DNA of 21,400 nt from an uncultured bacterium (GCA_902464375.1 CABQIM010000023.1:1-21400), one strand, 5' to 3'; positions 14,487 to 21,400 are shown, counted from the stretch's first letter. The notes: a model not told the origin generated them from the sequence alone. A program made the numbers and translations.

Positions 14487-14982
14487 TAGCAAATCCCTCC
14501 ACAAGAGAAATAAAATTTCTGTATTCACAAGTTAAATTATCAAAAACCATACTTGGAAAATACGAAAGTTCCTTTGTTTTTACAAGATTTTTTGTATCTA
14601 TCAATATACTTTCAGCCTTTGATTTCAGATGCTTAAACATTATTAACTGTTCTTCATTATTCAATACACCTGCACAAGCTAGTTTAATTCTAGCTGAAGT
14701 CAAGAATTGAATTGGATTTTCTAAAGGCGGTGCTACTAAAAGCCGTTTTAATTCTTCAATACCATCATTAGTTATGGAATAATAAATTGAAGGACGACCA
14801 CCACTCGACATAGTTTTCTGTGATTTTATAAAACCGGACTCTAGAAGTCTGGATAAAGCTGGCTTTATCGTTCCATAACTCGGGGTTGTAAGAACAGAAA
14901 ACTCACTTCTTATTTCTTTAGAAACTCCATACATTGTTAGAACTTTTCGGCTTAGTTCAAATAAAATTAATAACTCAATCAC
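14470..14982 (-). CDS. PadR-family transcriptional regulator
   Basis: The protein is 170 aa. GTG 14982 is the first possible start: an in-frame TAG lies two codons upstream, and AGAGG about 13 nt before the start is a poor match. The N-terminal winged helix fits PadR: IELLILFELS, MYGVSKEI (usual 'hGYeI'), LTTPSYGTIKPALSRLLESGFI, then the GGRPSIYYSITNDG wing and Leu-rich helix. The C-terminal ~75 residues form the helical dimerisation region. It sits between the c-di-GMP gene (16-nt gap) and the DUF512 gene (17-nt overlap). PadR proteins are usually ligand-responsive repressors that control their own operon, and that may apply here. No operator was identified. Confidence 0.88.
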   Translation of the reverse strand: MIELLILFELSRKVLTMYGVSKEIRSEFSVLTTPSYGTIKPALSRLLESGFIKSQKTMSSGGRPSIYYSITNDGIEELKRLLVAPPLENPIQFLTSARIKLACAGVLNNEEQLIMFKHLKSKAESILIDTKNLVKTKELSYFPSMVFDNLTCEYRNFISLVEGFANAGSR

Positions 14983-14998
14983 TTGCTAATCAAAACCT

Positions 14999-16888
14999 CT
15001 ATCCTTCATTCCTTATTAAAGAGATAAATTCATGTGTCAACTTATCACTCCATTTTTTGTTACTTTCTTCTCTAATTAAATCAAGAGCCTCATCCGTAGA
15101 CATAGCTTCTCTGTATGGCCGATTTTCTAACAAAGCAAAATAAGAGTCAATTATCAAAATAATTTGCGACTCAATTGGAATTTCATCTCCTGCTATTTTT
15201 GCCGGATAACCTGAACCATTCCAGTTTTCGTGATGTTTTTCAATAATTGGAAGAACATCAACTACATTAGAGATTGGACGCAAGATTTCTCTAGCTGCAA
15301 GCAACGGATGTTTTTTTATAGAGTCCTTCTCAGCTTCTGTTAAAGGTTCTTTTTTTCTTAAAACTTCCTTAGGCAGCATTGTATTACCAATATCATAAAG
15401 TAAAACCGCTATTTTTAATTTGTCAATTTCGTCTTTTGTTAAGTCAAATCGTTTTGCAAGAAGTGTCGCTAGTTCTACTTTTTGCTTTACGCTGCCTTCA
15501 ATATGTTCCGGATTATAAGTGCTCACAAGAGCATCTGCGACCTGATACAATTTGGTATTATTCGTACTCATATCTTGCAATTTACCTGTTAAAAGCCTTG
15601 ATGTTTTGTCATCAATAGGAATTCTATGTTTTGTTAAAATATCAACAAATGTATTTACCGCAATTTCTTGCCAAGAAGTTTCATAATCAGGACGAGCAAT
15701 CGTCACTCTATTTCTACCATTGCGCTTTGATTCATACATCGCTCTATCAGCCAACTCTAGCAAATCTTCGATATCTTCTGAGTGCTCTAAATAGGTTGCA
15801 ACACCTAAACTTGCGGTAATATGACCAATTTTCTCCAATTCAACCGCTGCAATTGCCTTTCTAATACGTTCCGCTGCAATGCAGCCACCAGCTGAATCAA
15901 CTCCAGGAAGAAGCAGGTTAAATTCTTCACCACCTATTCTTGCTGCGATATCAATCGAACGTGCATTATTTTTAAGGACTTCTGCTATAGCTTTAATTGC
16001 AATATCTCCGTAATTATGACCGTATGTATCATTTATTTGTTTTAAATGGTCTAAATCCAAGCCAATAACTGTAAATCTCTGATTCTGACGTTCTGCACGT
16101 TCAGCTTCTTTTTTAATATATTCTTCAAAATAACGTCTGTTGTAAAGTCCGGTCATACCATCTGTAATAGCTTGTTCCTTTACAGCTTGGAATAAATCTG
16201 CGATAGTGATTGCAAGTTCAATCTGTTTTGCAAAAAGATTTAAAAAGTTTAATTCGCTATCACTTATACTTTCTCTTGATGAAAATACTATCAAAGAGCC
16301 AAAATGTGTATGTTTAGACATTAGAGGTATGAGTATATAAGATTTCATCTTAGCATCTTTTAGAAATGTTCTAACTTTATTTTCATCCAATGATGGCATA
16401 AAGCCTTTAGTTAATTGCACAATATTAGTTGATTGAAATATTTGATTATTCTTTATAGAATCTCTTATTTCACTAATATTTGGAAACTGCATTCTGTATT
16501 CTGAAACATCACAGCGAAATCTTTGCAGAAACATATTGTTTAATTTTTCACTTGAAGAAGCGACTATTTGCAAGTATTCACCTTCATTATCAGCTTTTTG
16601 TTTCACAATAAAACTGCATAAATACCCAAGTTCACCTTGCAAACTATTTACAATAGCATTCAAAACGCTTGATAGCGGCTTAGAAGAATTCATCATGTCC
16701 CAAATATGCTGCAAAGTAAGCATCTGACGATTTGCTCTATCAAGTTCGCGCGTTCTATCTGCAATTTCGGCTTCCAATTTTGCATTAATTTCATACACTT
16801 CAAGCAATGACTGCTTTCCTGTATAAACAGTTGATTCGACTTGATCTAATTGATTTTTAAAATTTCTTATACTATCAAAGAAGCCCAC
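14999..16888 (-). CDS. GAF-GGDEF diguanylate cyclase with degenerate HD-GYP domain
   Basis: The protein is 629 aa, starting at GTG 16888 with AGAGGA 8 nt upstream. Order: an N-terminal coiled coil (~10-65), a GAF-like sensor (~66-235), GGDEF (~240-398) and HD-GYP (~405-627). The active site GGEEF (319-323) is intact, as is the inhibitory-site RxxD (Arg310-Asp313) five residues before it. It should make c-di-GMP with product inhibition. The HD-GYP part keeps HP (527-528), HHE (552-554) and GSGYP (558-562). It lacks the HD His (Tyr498-Asp499), the first metal His (Ser at the GHS position) and the second Asp of the DxxDAL motif (DSYFAL). It is probably not a phosphodiesterase and may bind or sense. 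No signal peptide or membrane helix is seen, so it is cytoplasmic. Confidence 0.93.
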   Translation of the reverse strand: MGFFDSIRNFKNQLDQVESTVYTGKQSLLEVYEINAKLEAEIADRTRELDRANRQMLTLQHIWDMMNSSKPLSSVLNAIVNSLQGELGYLCSFIVKQKADNEGEYLQIVASSSEKLNNMFLQRFRCDVSEYRMQFPNISEIRDSIKNNQIFQSTNIVQLTKGFMPSLDENKVRTFLKDAKMKSYILIPLMSKHTHFGSLIVFSSRESISDSELNFLNLFAKQIELAITIADLFQAVKEQAITDGMTGLYNRRYFEEYIKKEAERAERQNQRFTVIGLDLDHLKQINDTYGHNYGDIAIKAIAEVLKNNARSIDIAARIGGEEFNLLLPGVDSAGGCIAAERIRKAIAAVELEKIGHITASLGVATYLEHSEDIEDLLELADRAMYESKRNGRNRVTIARPDYETSWQEIAVNTFVDILTKHRIPIDDKTSRLLTGKLQDMSTNNTKLYQVADALVSTYNPEHIEGSVKQKVELATLLAKRFDLTKDEIDKLKIAVLLYDIGNTMLPKEVLRKKEPLTEAEKDSIKKHPLLAAREILRPISNVVDVLPIIEKHHENWNGSGYPAKIAGDEIPIESQIILIIDSYFALLENRPYREAMSTDEALDLIREESNKKWSDKLTHEFISLIRNEG

Positions 16889-16921
16889 TTGTGTATTCCT
16901 CTAATTCCAAGCTACCTTTAA

Positions 16922-16930
16922 AGTATAGCA
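16922..16930 (-). promoter_or_regulatory. Extended -10 for the GGDEF-PadR-DUF512 operon
   Basis: The minus strand reads TGCTATACT, an extended -10, about 33 nt before GTG 16888. A second one, TGGTATAAT, lies at 16959-16967 on the same strand. Either could serve the operon. The region is shared with the divergent higB promoter. Confidence 0.4.
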
Positions 16931-16974
16931 TATTTTGAACAGAAATAAAACTATATTAATTATACCATTATCGA

Positions 16975-17003
16975 TTGACAACCATTAGTTTACAAGTTAT
17001 AAT
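16975..17003 (+). promoter_or_regulatory. Consensus sigma-70-type promoter of higBA
   Basis: TTGACA (16975-16980), a 17-nt spacer and TATAAT (16998-17003) form a textbook vegetative promoter. Only 6 nt separate the -10 from ATG 17010, so the transcript should start at or next to the start codon. No Shine-Dalgarno precedes it. In such AT-rich DNA, an exact match to both hexamers with ideal spacing is strong evidence. Confidence 0.8.
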
Positions 17004-17009
17004 ATAAAT

Positions 17010-17294
17010 ATGATTAAATCATTTAAACACAAAGGACTTGAAGATTTTTACTCTACAGGTACAACTAAAGGCATTCAAGCTATACACGCAAAACGTCTAA
17101 GACAAATTCTTTTAATACTTGATGCTATGACATCTACAGATGATTTGAAATTACCATCGTTACGTTTTCACAAACTAAAAGGAGATATGTCAAATTTATG
17201 TTCAATTACAGTACAAGCGAACTGGCGAATAACATTTAAGTTCGACGAAAAATCACAAGATGTTTTTATTGTTGATTATCAAGATTATCACTAA
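17010..17294 (+). CDS. higB: HigB-type (RelE superfamily) toxin
   Basis: HigB is a ribosome-dependent mRNA interferase. The 94-aa protein begins MIKSFKHKGLEDFY, the usual HigB N-terminus. It carries LRFHKLKGDMSNLCSI, VQANWRITFKF and the closing DYQDYH. His54, Asp92, Tyr93 and His94 correspond to the catalytic residues described in characterised HigB toxins, so it should be active. The antitoxin gene follows 13 nt downstream, in the toxin-first order typical of higBA. A strong promoter precedes it with no leader, so initiation should depend on the 5'-terminal AUG. The module lies between a tRNA-Arg gene and the GGDEF operon. Confidence 0.92.
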   Translation: MIKSFKHKGLEDFYSTGTTKGIQAIHAKRLRQILLILDAMTSTDDLKLPSLRFHKLKGDMSNLCSITVQANWRITFKFDEKSQDVFIVDYQDYH

Positions 17295-17307
17295 AAAGGA
17301 GTATTTT

Positions 17308-17592
17308 ATGAAAATGTTTAACCCACCACATCCAGGTGAAATTCTAAAAGATTTATATTTACCTGACTACAAATTAACAGTTACAGCATTTGCTTTAAAA
17401 ATAGGCGTATCTAGAACAACAGCTTCTGAATTAGTAAATTGTAAAAATGGTATAACTGCAGAAATGGCTCTCAAACTCGCCAAGGCATTTGGTACATCTC
17501 CTGAGCTATGGCTTAATATGCAGCAAGAATATGACCTATGGCAAGCACGCCAACGTGTAAATTTAGATAATGTTGAGGTAATAGCTTTATAA
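17308..17592 (+). CDS. higA: HigA-type antitoxin (XRE helix-turn-helix)
   Basis: The protein is 94 aa from ATG 17308, with AAGGAG 6 nt upstream. An extension upstream in the same frame would run into higB and is rejected. It starts MKMFNPPHPGEILKDLYL, the HigA hallmark. An XRE helix-turn-helix follows (TAFALKIGVSRTTASELVN), then the helical C-terminus TSPELWLNMQQEYDLWQAR. It neutralises HigB and normally represses the operon by binding the promoter. The exact operator is not identified. The stop lies 6 nt from the tRNA 3' end on the opposite strand, so there is no separate terminator. Confidence 0.93.
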   Translation: MKMFNPPHPGEILKDLYLPDYKLTVTAFALKIGVSRTTASELVNCKNGITAEMALKLAKAFGTSPELWLNMQQEYDLWQARQRVNLDNVEVIAL

Positions 17593-17598
17593 ATAAAC

Positions 17599-17672
17599 CC
17601 TCCTCGATGGGATTCGAACCCATGATCTTAGGCTTCGGAGACCTACACTCTATCCAACTGAGCTACGAGGAG
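17599..17672 (-). tRNA. tRNA-Arg (anticodon CCG)
   Basis: Read on the minus strand, the 74 nt fold as a complete cloverleaf. The acceptor stem is CTCCTCG/CGAGGAG. The D stem is GCTC/GAGT and the anticodon stem is TAGGT/GCCTA. The loop CTCCGAA gives anticodon CCG (reads CGG), and the T arm is ATGGG-TTCGAAT-CCCAT. The discriminator is G and CCA is not encoded. It reads toward the end of higA. Confidence 0.95.
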
Positions 17673-17704
17673 TTATTATTTAGTTTATCATAAATTCTTC
17701 CGAT

Positions 17705-17710
17705 TATAAT
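17705..17710 (+). promoter_or_regulatory. -10 hexamer for the coiled-coil gene
   Basis: An exact TATAAT lies 46 nt before ATG 17757, in the gap between the tRNA gene and this gene. No good -35 was found at the right distance. Confidence 0.35.
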
Positions 17711-17756
17711 AGCAAATTTTATTTTTATAAGTTTTATTAGTAATACCGGAGGTCAT

Positions 17757-18026
17757 ATGAAAATAACTTCTATACAACCAACTTATACAAGATTCACTAA
17801 TACATTCAAAAGAAATAACATCGCACAAGAAGAACGTAATATAGAAAATCAAAAACATGATTTAGACAACGAAACTAATCGTATCGCTCAAGAGAAGCGT
17901 GAACTAAATCTTGAAATGAACAAGATTCGAGAACAGTCACACGAGCTCGATAACAACCTCCGTGATATTAGAACACAGAAGCACGAATTAGATACTGAAT
18001 TAGAAAAGTTACAAAAGGATTATTAA
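17757..18026 (+). CDS. Small coiled-coil protein of 14-residue repeats with FKR-type N-terminus
   Basis: The protein is 89 aa; ATG 17757 has GGAGG 5 nt upstream. The start MKITSIQPTYTRF leads to NTFKRN (15-20), like the MKI...FKG start of the two membrane proteins at the left end. Residues 30-85 are four back-to-back 14-residue units (30-43, 44-57, 58-71, 72-85), with consensus xxQKHELDxExxxI, i.e. two heptads each. Residues 23-29 look like a half unit. The result should be one long, highly charged alpha-helix forming a coiled coil. The gene ends exactly where the convergent nadC gene ends, with no base between the stop codons. Family not recognised. Confidence 0.8.
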   Translation: MKITSIQPTYTRFTNTFKRNNIAQEERNIENQKHDLDNETNRIAQEKRELNLEMNKIREQSHELDNNLRDIRTQKHELDTELEKLQKDY

Positions 18027-18857
18027 TTACATATCCAAGCCAAGATCCAAAGTCGGCGCTTTAGCAACAATTGCACTTGATGAGATTATATCAACACCGG
18101 TTGAAGCTATATCTTTTACCGTATTCAAATTAACATTTCCACTCGCTTCAACAATAGCTTTGCCATTAATAAGTTTTACACCTTCTCTCATCATATCAAG
18201 GCTCATATTATCAAGCATAATAATATCAACTCCGCAAGCCAATGCCTCTTTTACTTGTTCCAATGTATCGCATTCAACTTCAATTTTATGAGCATGAGAA
18301 ATATGTTTTTTTAATTTTGTTACTGCGTTAGTTAATGAGCCTGAGAACTTGATATGATTATCTTTAATCATTGCACAATCTGCTAGATTAAATCTATGTA
18401 AACTGCCACCACCTGTTTTTACTGAATATTTTTCAAAAGCTCTAAACCCTGGAGTAGTTTTTCTTGTATCAACAATCTTTGCATGATATTCACCAACAGC
18501 TTTTTGATACTTGTTAGTTTCAGTTGCAATACCACTCATTCTTTGTACATAGTTTAACGCAGTTCTTTCACCCATAAGAATATATCTTGCAGGGCCATCA
18601 ATGTCAGCTATTTTATCACCTTTTTTAATCACATCACCATCATTGAAGTAAAATTTAATATTTACTTTTGGAGAAAGTATCTTAAACACTGTTTCAAAAA
18701 CTTCTTTACCGCAGAAAATACCATCAACACGAGAGTTCAATACACAACTCATTGTATCATCTTCTGTTGTTAAATAATCTGTTGTAATATCACCAAAACC
18801 AATATCTTCCTGCAAAGCAGCTTTAACGTGTTCTTCTATAAAAAATCTATTTAACAT
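18027..18857 (-). CDS. nadC: Nicotinate-nucleotide pyrophosphorylase (quinolinate phosphoribosyltransferase) NadC
   Basis: NadC makes nicotinate mononucleotide from quinolinate and PRPP, the third step of de novo NAD synthesis from aspartate. The 276-aa protein has EDIGFGDITTDYL, GERTALNYVQRMSGIAT, DTRKTTPGFRAFEKYSV, GGGSLHRFNLADCAMIKDNH (across 153-172), VECDTLEQV, IMLDNMS and VEASGNVN. All are normal family motifs carrying the Arg/Lys/His/Glu/Asp active-site residues. The start overlaps the end of nadB by 11 nt, and GAGGAG lies 7 nt before the ATG. Length is typical. nadA is not in this window. Confidence 0.97.
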   Translation of the reverse strand: MLNRFFIEEHVKAALQEDIGFGDITTDYLTTEDDTMSCVLNSRVDGIFCGKEVFETVFKILSPKVNIKFYFNDGDVIKKGDKIADIDGPARYILMGERTALNYVQRMSGIATETNKYQKAVGEYHAKIVDTRKTTPGFRAFEKYSVKTGGGSLHRFNLADCAMIKDNHIKFSGSLTNAVTKLKKHISHAHKIEVECDTLEQVKEALACGVDIIMLDNMSLDMMREGVKLINGKAIVEASGNVNLNTVKDIASTGVDIISSSAIVAKAPTLDLGLDM

Positions 18858-20469
18858 ACTCTAACTCCTCTTTTTCAGTTTTTATTATGTTTGAATGTCT
18901 TGCAACAGACTCTTTGTTTTTGTAATCAGAACGGCAATGTGCTCCTCTTGATTCTTTTCTTTCAAGTGCAGCTTCAATAATAAGTCCGGCAACAGTAAGC
19001 ATATTTCTGAATTCGTACTCATCTTGATTCAAGCATTTTCTTGTACGTTTAAAACTATTTTTCAATTTTTCAAGTTCATTTTGTGCTTGTTTTAAAGATT
19101 GCTCTGAACGTATAATACCGGCACCATTCCACATAATATCTTTTAATTTTGATTTCATTGATGGAATATCAAAATCTAAATCACTAATTGGTTGAGAATA
19201 CACGTCAATGGTTTTTCTTATATTATCATCAATCTTTTTAGGCGTGCTTAAATTTGCAAATGACAAGTAATCAGCTAATTCATATGCACAAACAACACAC
19301 TCTAATAGAGAATTGCTTGCAAGTCTATTTGCTCCATGCAAGCCTGTAGAAGCGCATTCTCCAATTGCATAAAGCCCTCTTAAAGAAGTTCTACCTTCAA
19401 CAGTTGCTTTTATTCCACCCATGCTGTAATGTGCTGCAGGAGCAACCGGTATAGGCTTTTTAGAGATATCTATGCCACAAGAATCACATCTTTTTGATAT
19501 TGTTGGAAATCTCTTGAACAATTTCACAGAATCAATCATTGAAGCATTCAAGAATACGTTACTCTTATGTTCTTCACTCATTTCATTAAATATAGCTCTC
19601 GTTACAATATCACGCGGTGCAAGTTCACGCTTGTCATGGTATTTTGACATAAATTCATTGCCATGATTATTGACTAACTTAGCACCTTCGCCACGAACAG
19701 CTTCTGAAATCAAGAATCTATCCTTGCTTTCCGGACTCAACGCTAAAGCCGTCGGATGGAATTGAACAAATTCTATATCTTGAATAATTGCACCCGCATT
19801 ATATGCTAAATCAATACCATCACCGGTTGCACCATCCGGATTTGTTGTATATTTGTACAATTGACCCAAACCACCGGTTGCAAGAACAAGAGCTGATGTG
19901 TAAACAATTTCATGCTCACCGGTCAATTCATTATAAATAATAACACCTTTACATTCTTGATCAGAATCAACAAGAGCTTCTACTGCTATAGCATTTTGAG
20001 CAACCGTGATATTTTCATCTTCATTAACTTGCCTGCATAAAGCTTCTGTTATACCTTTACCAGTAGCATCACCTCCGGCATGAAGAATTCTTCTCATGCT
20101 ATGAGCAGCTTCTAGAGTGAATGTTAAATTGCCATTTAAATCTTTATCAAAATTAACCCCGCAATCCATTAAATCATTAACAACTTCGTCAGATGCTTGA
20201 GAGATATATTCTACAGCTGCTGCATCATTCAAACCTGCACCAGCATTAAGAGTATCCTTAACATGGCTTTCTACTGTATCTGCAGGGTTTTGATGTAAAA
20301 CACCAACAATACCACCCTGAGCATACATAGAGTTACTTTCTCCTAAACTAGATTTTGTTAAAAGTAAAATTCCATCCGGAAGTTCTATTTGCTGCGAGAT
20401 TTTTAACGCAGAATATAAACCGGCTGCTCCGCTGCCTATCACTACTACAGAATACTCTGAATACTTCAT
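18847..20469 (-). CDS. nadB: L-aspartate oxidase NadB
   Basis: NadB is an FAD enzyme oxidising L-aspartate to iminoaspartate, which NadA condenses with dihydroxyacetone phosphate to quinolinate. The 540-aa protein shows VIGSGAAGLYSALKIS (FAD-binding Gly motif, ~11-26), SNSMYAQGGIVG, GGDATGKGITEAL, VLATGGLGQLYKYTTNP, FVQFHPTAL, SEAVRGEGAKLVN and the capping/FAD region YAIGECASTGLHGANRLASN. It ends with the helical domain containing RKESRGAHCRSDY. Length and motifs are complete. ATG 20469 has GGAG 9 nt upstream. It overlaps nadC by 11 nt. No NiaR/NrtR-like operator was recognised. In anaerobes fumarate can replace O2 as acceptor. Confidence 0.97.
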   Translation of the reverse strand: MKYSEYSVVVIGSGAAGLYSALKISQQIELPDGILLLTKSSLGESNSMYAQGGIVGVLHQNPADTVESHVKDTLNAGAGLNDAAAVEYISQASDEVVNDLMDCGVNFDKDLNGNLTFTLEAAHSMRRILHAGGDATGKGITEALCRQVNEDENITVAQNAIAVEALVDSDQECKGVIIYNELTGEHEIVYTSALVLATGGLGQLYKYTTNPDGATGDGIDLAYNAGAIIQDIEFVQFHPTALALSPESKDRFLISEAVRGEGAKLVNNHGNEFMSKYHDKRELAPRDIVTRAIFNEMSEEHKSNVFLNASMIDSVKLFKRFPTISKRCDSCGIDISKKPIPVAPAAHYSMGGIKATVEGRTSLRGLYAIGECASTGLHGANRLASNSLLECVVCAYELADYLSFANLSTPKKIDDNIRKTIDVYSQPISDLDFDIPSMKSKLKDIMWNGAGIIRSEQSLKQAQNELEKLKNSFKRTRKCLNQDEYEFRNMLTVAGLIIEAALERKESRGAHCRSDYKNKESVARHSNIIKTEKEELEYVK

Positions 20470-20558
20470 ATCACAATGCTCCGCTTGCTATTTACATTTC
20501 ATTTACTATTTTAAAACAAACAAGCAAAAGAGAGTATAAATTAAATATAAAGATTTGT

Positions 20559-21344
20559 TTAACGAATATTAAGTGCCAATATTTTTGGAGAAAGAGTATC
20601 ATCTATAATAGAAGCCTCTATATCAATATTAGGCGAAAAACTTCTAGCCATTTTTATATCTTCATCATATCCGGTAAAATCACCCATAGCTTTTTTAATT
20701 TTTGCTCTATCTACATAAGCTCTTGGATTACCGCCATTTCTATCAATAGCTAAGTCCCAAGCCTTTAATGCTAAATCAAGTCTATCGACAGAACTATATA
20801 TATCTGCTATACAAGCAAAACCTGCATATGCACTACCATCTTGATTTAAAATACTATTACAGTAAGACATTGCTTCTCTATACTTGCCTAAAGATTTAAA
20901 AAGCATTGCAACTTTTAAATAATCATTGAAATAAATTTGTCCTGATTTAATAAAATCATCCAATGCACCTTTTTTATCGCCTTTATAAAGTTTTATTTCG
21001 GCTCTATCTTTATACAAAGACTTTAATTCATTATCCGGTGCATACTTAGGTAAAGCATCAATAGCCTTATTCATTTCTTTTAAAGCATCATCTTTTGTTG
21101 GATACATTTTAGCCAAATATATTGCATTATTACGATGATGCAAATATTCATTAGTAGAAGATGGCTTTACTATTTTGGCAACTGTATATTTTACATTATC
21201 GCCCCAGAAACAAATTTGCAAAAATTTATTTCCCGGAGGACTACAAAACCATGCTACTAACAAAAACGCAACAACAATACCAACTAAAAGTTTGGTATCA
21301 TCCCTACGTGTATTCTGAATATAATTTACTTTTTTCTTAGCCAT
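20559..21344 (-). CDS. Membrane-anchored TPR protein
   Basis: The protein is 261 aa from ATG 21344 (MAKKKVNYIQNTRRDD). A TTG four codons upstream is in frame but less natural. The Lys/Arg-rich N-terminus precedes one transmembrane helix (LLVGIVVAFLLVAWFC, about residues 20-35), so the TPR part is outside the cytoplasmic membrane if the positive-inside rule holds. From about residue 65, tetratricopeptide units are visible: 'AIYLAKMYPTKDDALKEMNKAID', 'SLYKDRAEIKLYKGDKKGALDDF', 'AMLFKSLGKYREAMSYCNSIL', 'ACIADIYSSVDRLDLALKAWDLAID' and 'YVDRAKIKKAMGDFTGYDED'. It is a protein-interaction scaffold with unknown partners. nadB starts 89 nt downstream; co-transcription is possible. Confidence 0.85.
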   Translation of the reverse strand: MAKKKVNYIQNTRRDDTKLLVGIVVAFLLVAWFCSPPGNKFLQICFWGDNVKYTVAKIVKPSSTNEYLHHRNNAIYLAKMYPTKDDALKEMNKAIDALPKYAPDNELKSLYKDRAEIKLYKGDKKGALDDFIKSGQIYFNDYLKVAMLFKSLGKYREAMSYCNSILNQDGSAYAGFACIADIYSSVDRLDLALKAWDLAIDRNGGNPRAYVDRAKIKKAMGDFTGYDEDIKMARSFSPNIDIEASIIDDTLSPKILALNIR

Positions 21345-21400
21345 TAGCTCTTTCAACTTAGTACATTATTATTGTATAACATTTTTATATAAAAATAAAG

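Noticed and set aside
17580..17680. Attachment-site duplication of the tRNA-Arg 3' end flanking higBA
   Set aside because: No second copy of the tRNA 3' segment is visible in the 16900-17010 region or elsewhere in the window, and no integrase is present.
18027..20469. Incomplete NAD pathway because nadA is missing
   Set aside because: nadA is often encoded elsewhere; absence from a 21-kb window says nothing about the genome.
20355..20753. A 132-codon plus-strand frame across the nadB start and the TPR gene end
   Set aside because: It is antisense to two solid genes, low in complexity and without known motifs.
1..21400. CRISPR array, prophage or IS element
   Set aside because: No regularly spaced direct repeats, transposase, integrase or phage structural genes were seen on either strand.

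Overview
The window is AT-rich, densely packed bacterial DNA. It looks like a chromosomal segment of a non-photosynthetic relative of the Cyanobacteria, most likely a gut Gastranaerophilales (Melainabacteria/Vampirovibrionia) genome. This assignment is an inference. It rests on a DUF512 radical-SAM protein of the kind conserved in cyanobacteria, a NarL-type regulator, HEAT and TPR proteins, strong A/T bias, and several orphan proteins that begin 'MKI...' and carry an early 'FKG/FKR' motif. No phage, IS element or CRISPR array is visible.

Layout. (1) 1-2117, minus: two overlapping genes for orphan membrane proteins with an N-terminal FKG motif; the second runs off the left edge. (2) 2231-4536, plus: a GC-rich intergenic repeat, an exported orphan protein with a possibly leaderless mRNA, and a CNT-family nucleoside transporter. 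The transporter gene overlaps a small convergent gene by 30 nt. (3) 4882-6594, minus: a two-gene unit of an OmpR-like winged-helix protein and a DUF262 protein with an altered nucleotide-binding motif and no HNH domain. (4) 6721-9527, minus: an operon of HEAT-repeat protein, queC, DUF366 and a membrane-anchored SPOR protein. (5) 9636-10670, plus: two orphan small genes that share a 23-nt promoter-proximal box, separated by a terminator and a second GC-rich repeat. (6) 10689-12264, minus: a CooC-like ATPase with a CxC motif, followed 1 nt later by folD. (7) 12405-13091, minus: a NarL/FixJ response regulator with its own terminator. (8) 13218-16888, minus: a GAF-GGDEF-(degenerate HD-GYP) protein, a PadR regulator and the DUF512 radical-SAM protein. 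(9) 17010-17672: a higBA toxin-antitoxin pair with a near-perfect promoter, next to the 3' end of a tRNA-Arg(CCG) gene. (10) 17757-18026: a small coiled-coil protein built of 14-residue repeats. (11) 18027-21344, minus: nadB-nadC and a membrane-anchored TPR protein.

Most minus-strand genes form tight operons with gaps of 1-6 nt or short overlaps, so translational coupling is likely. The recognisable biochemistry is cofactor and RNA metabolism: NAD synthesis from aspartate, one-carbon folate, preQ0/queuosine, and metal-centre maturation. The regulators are c-di-GMP synthesis, PadR, NarL and an orphan winged helix. The least explained parts are the FKG-motif proteins, the DUF262/winged-helix pair, the two small genes with a shared promoter box, and the two genes with apparently leaderless transcripts.
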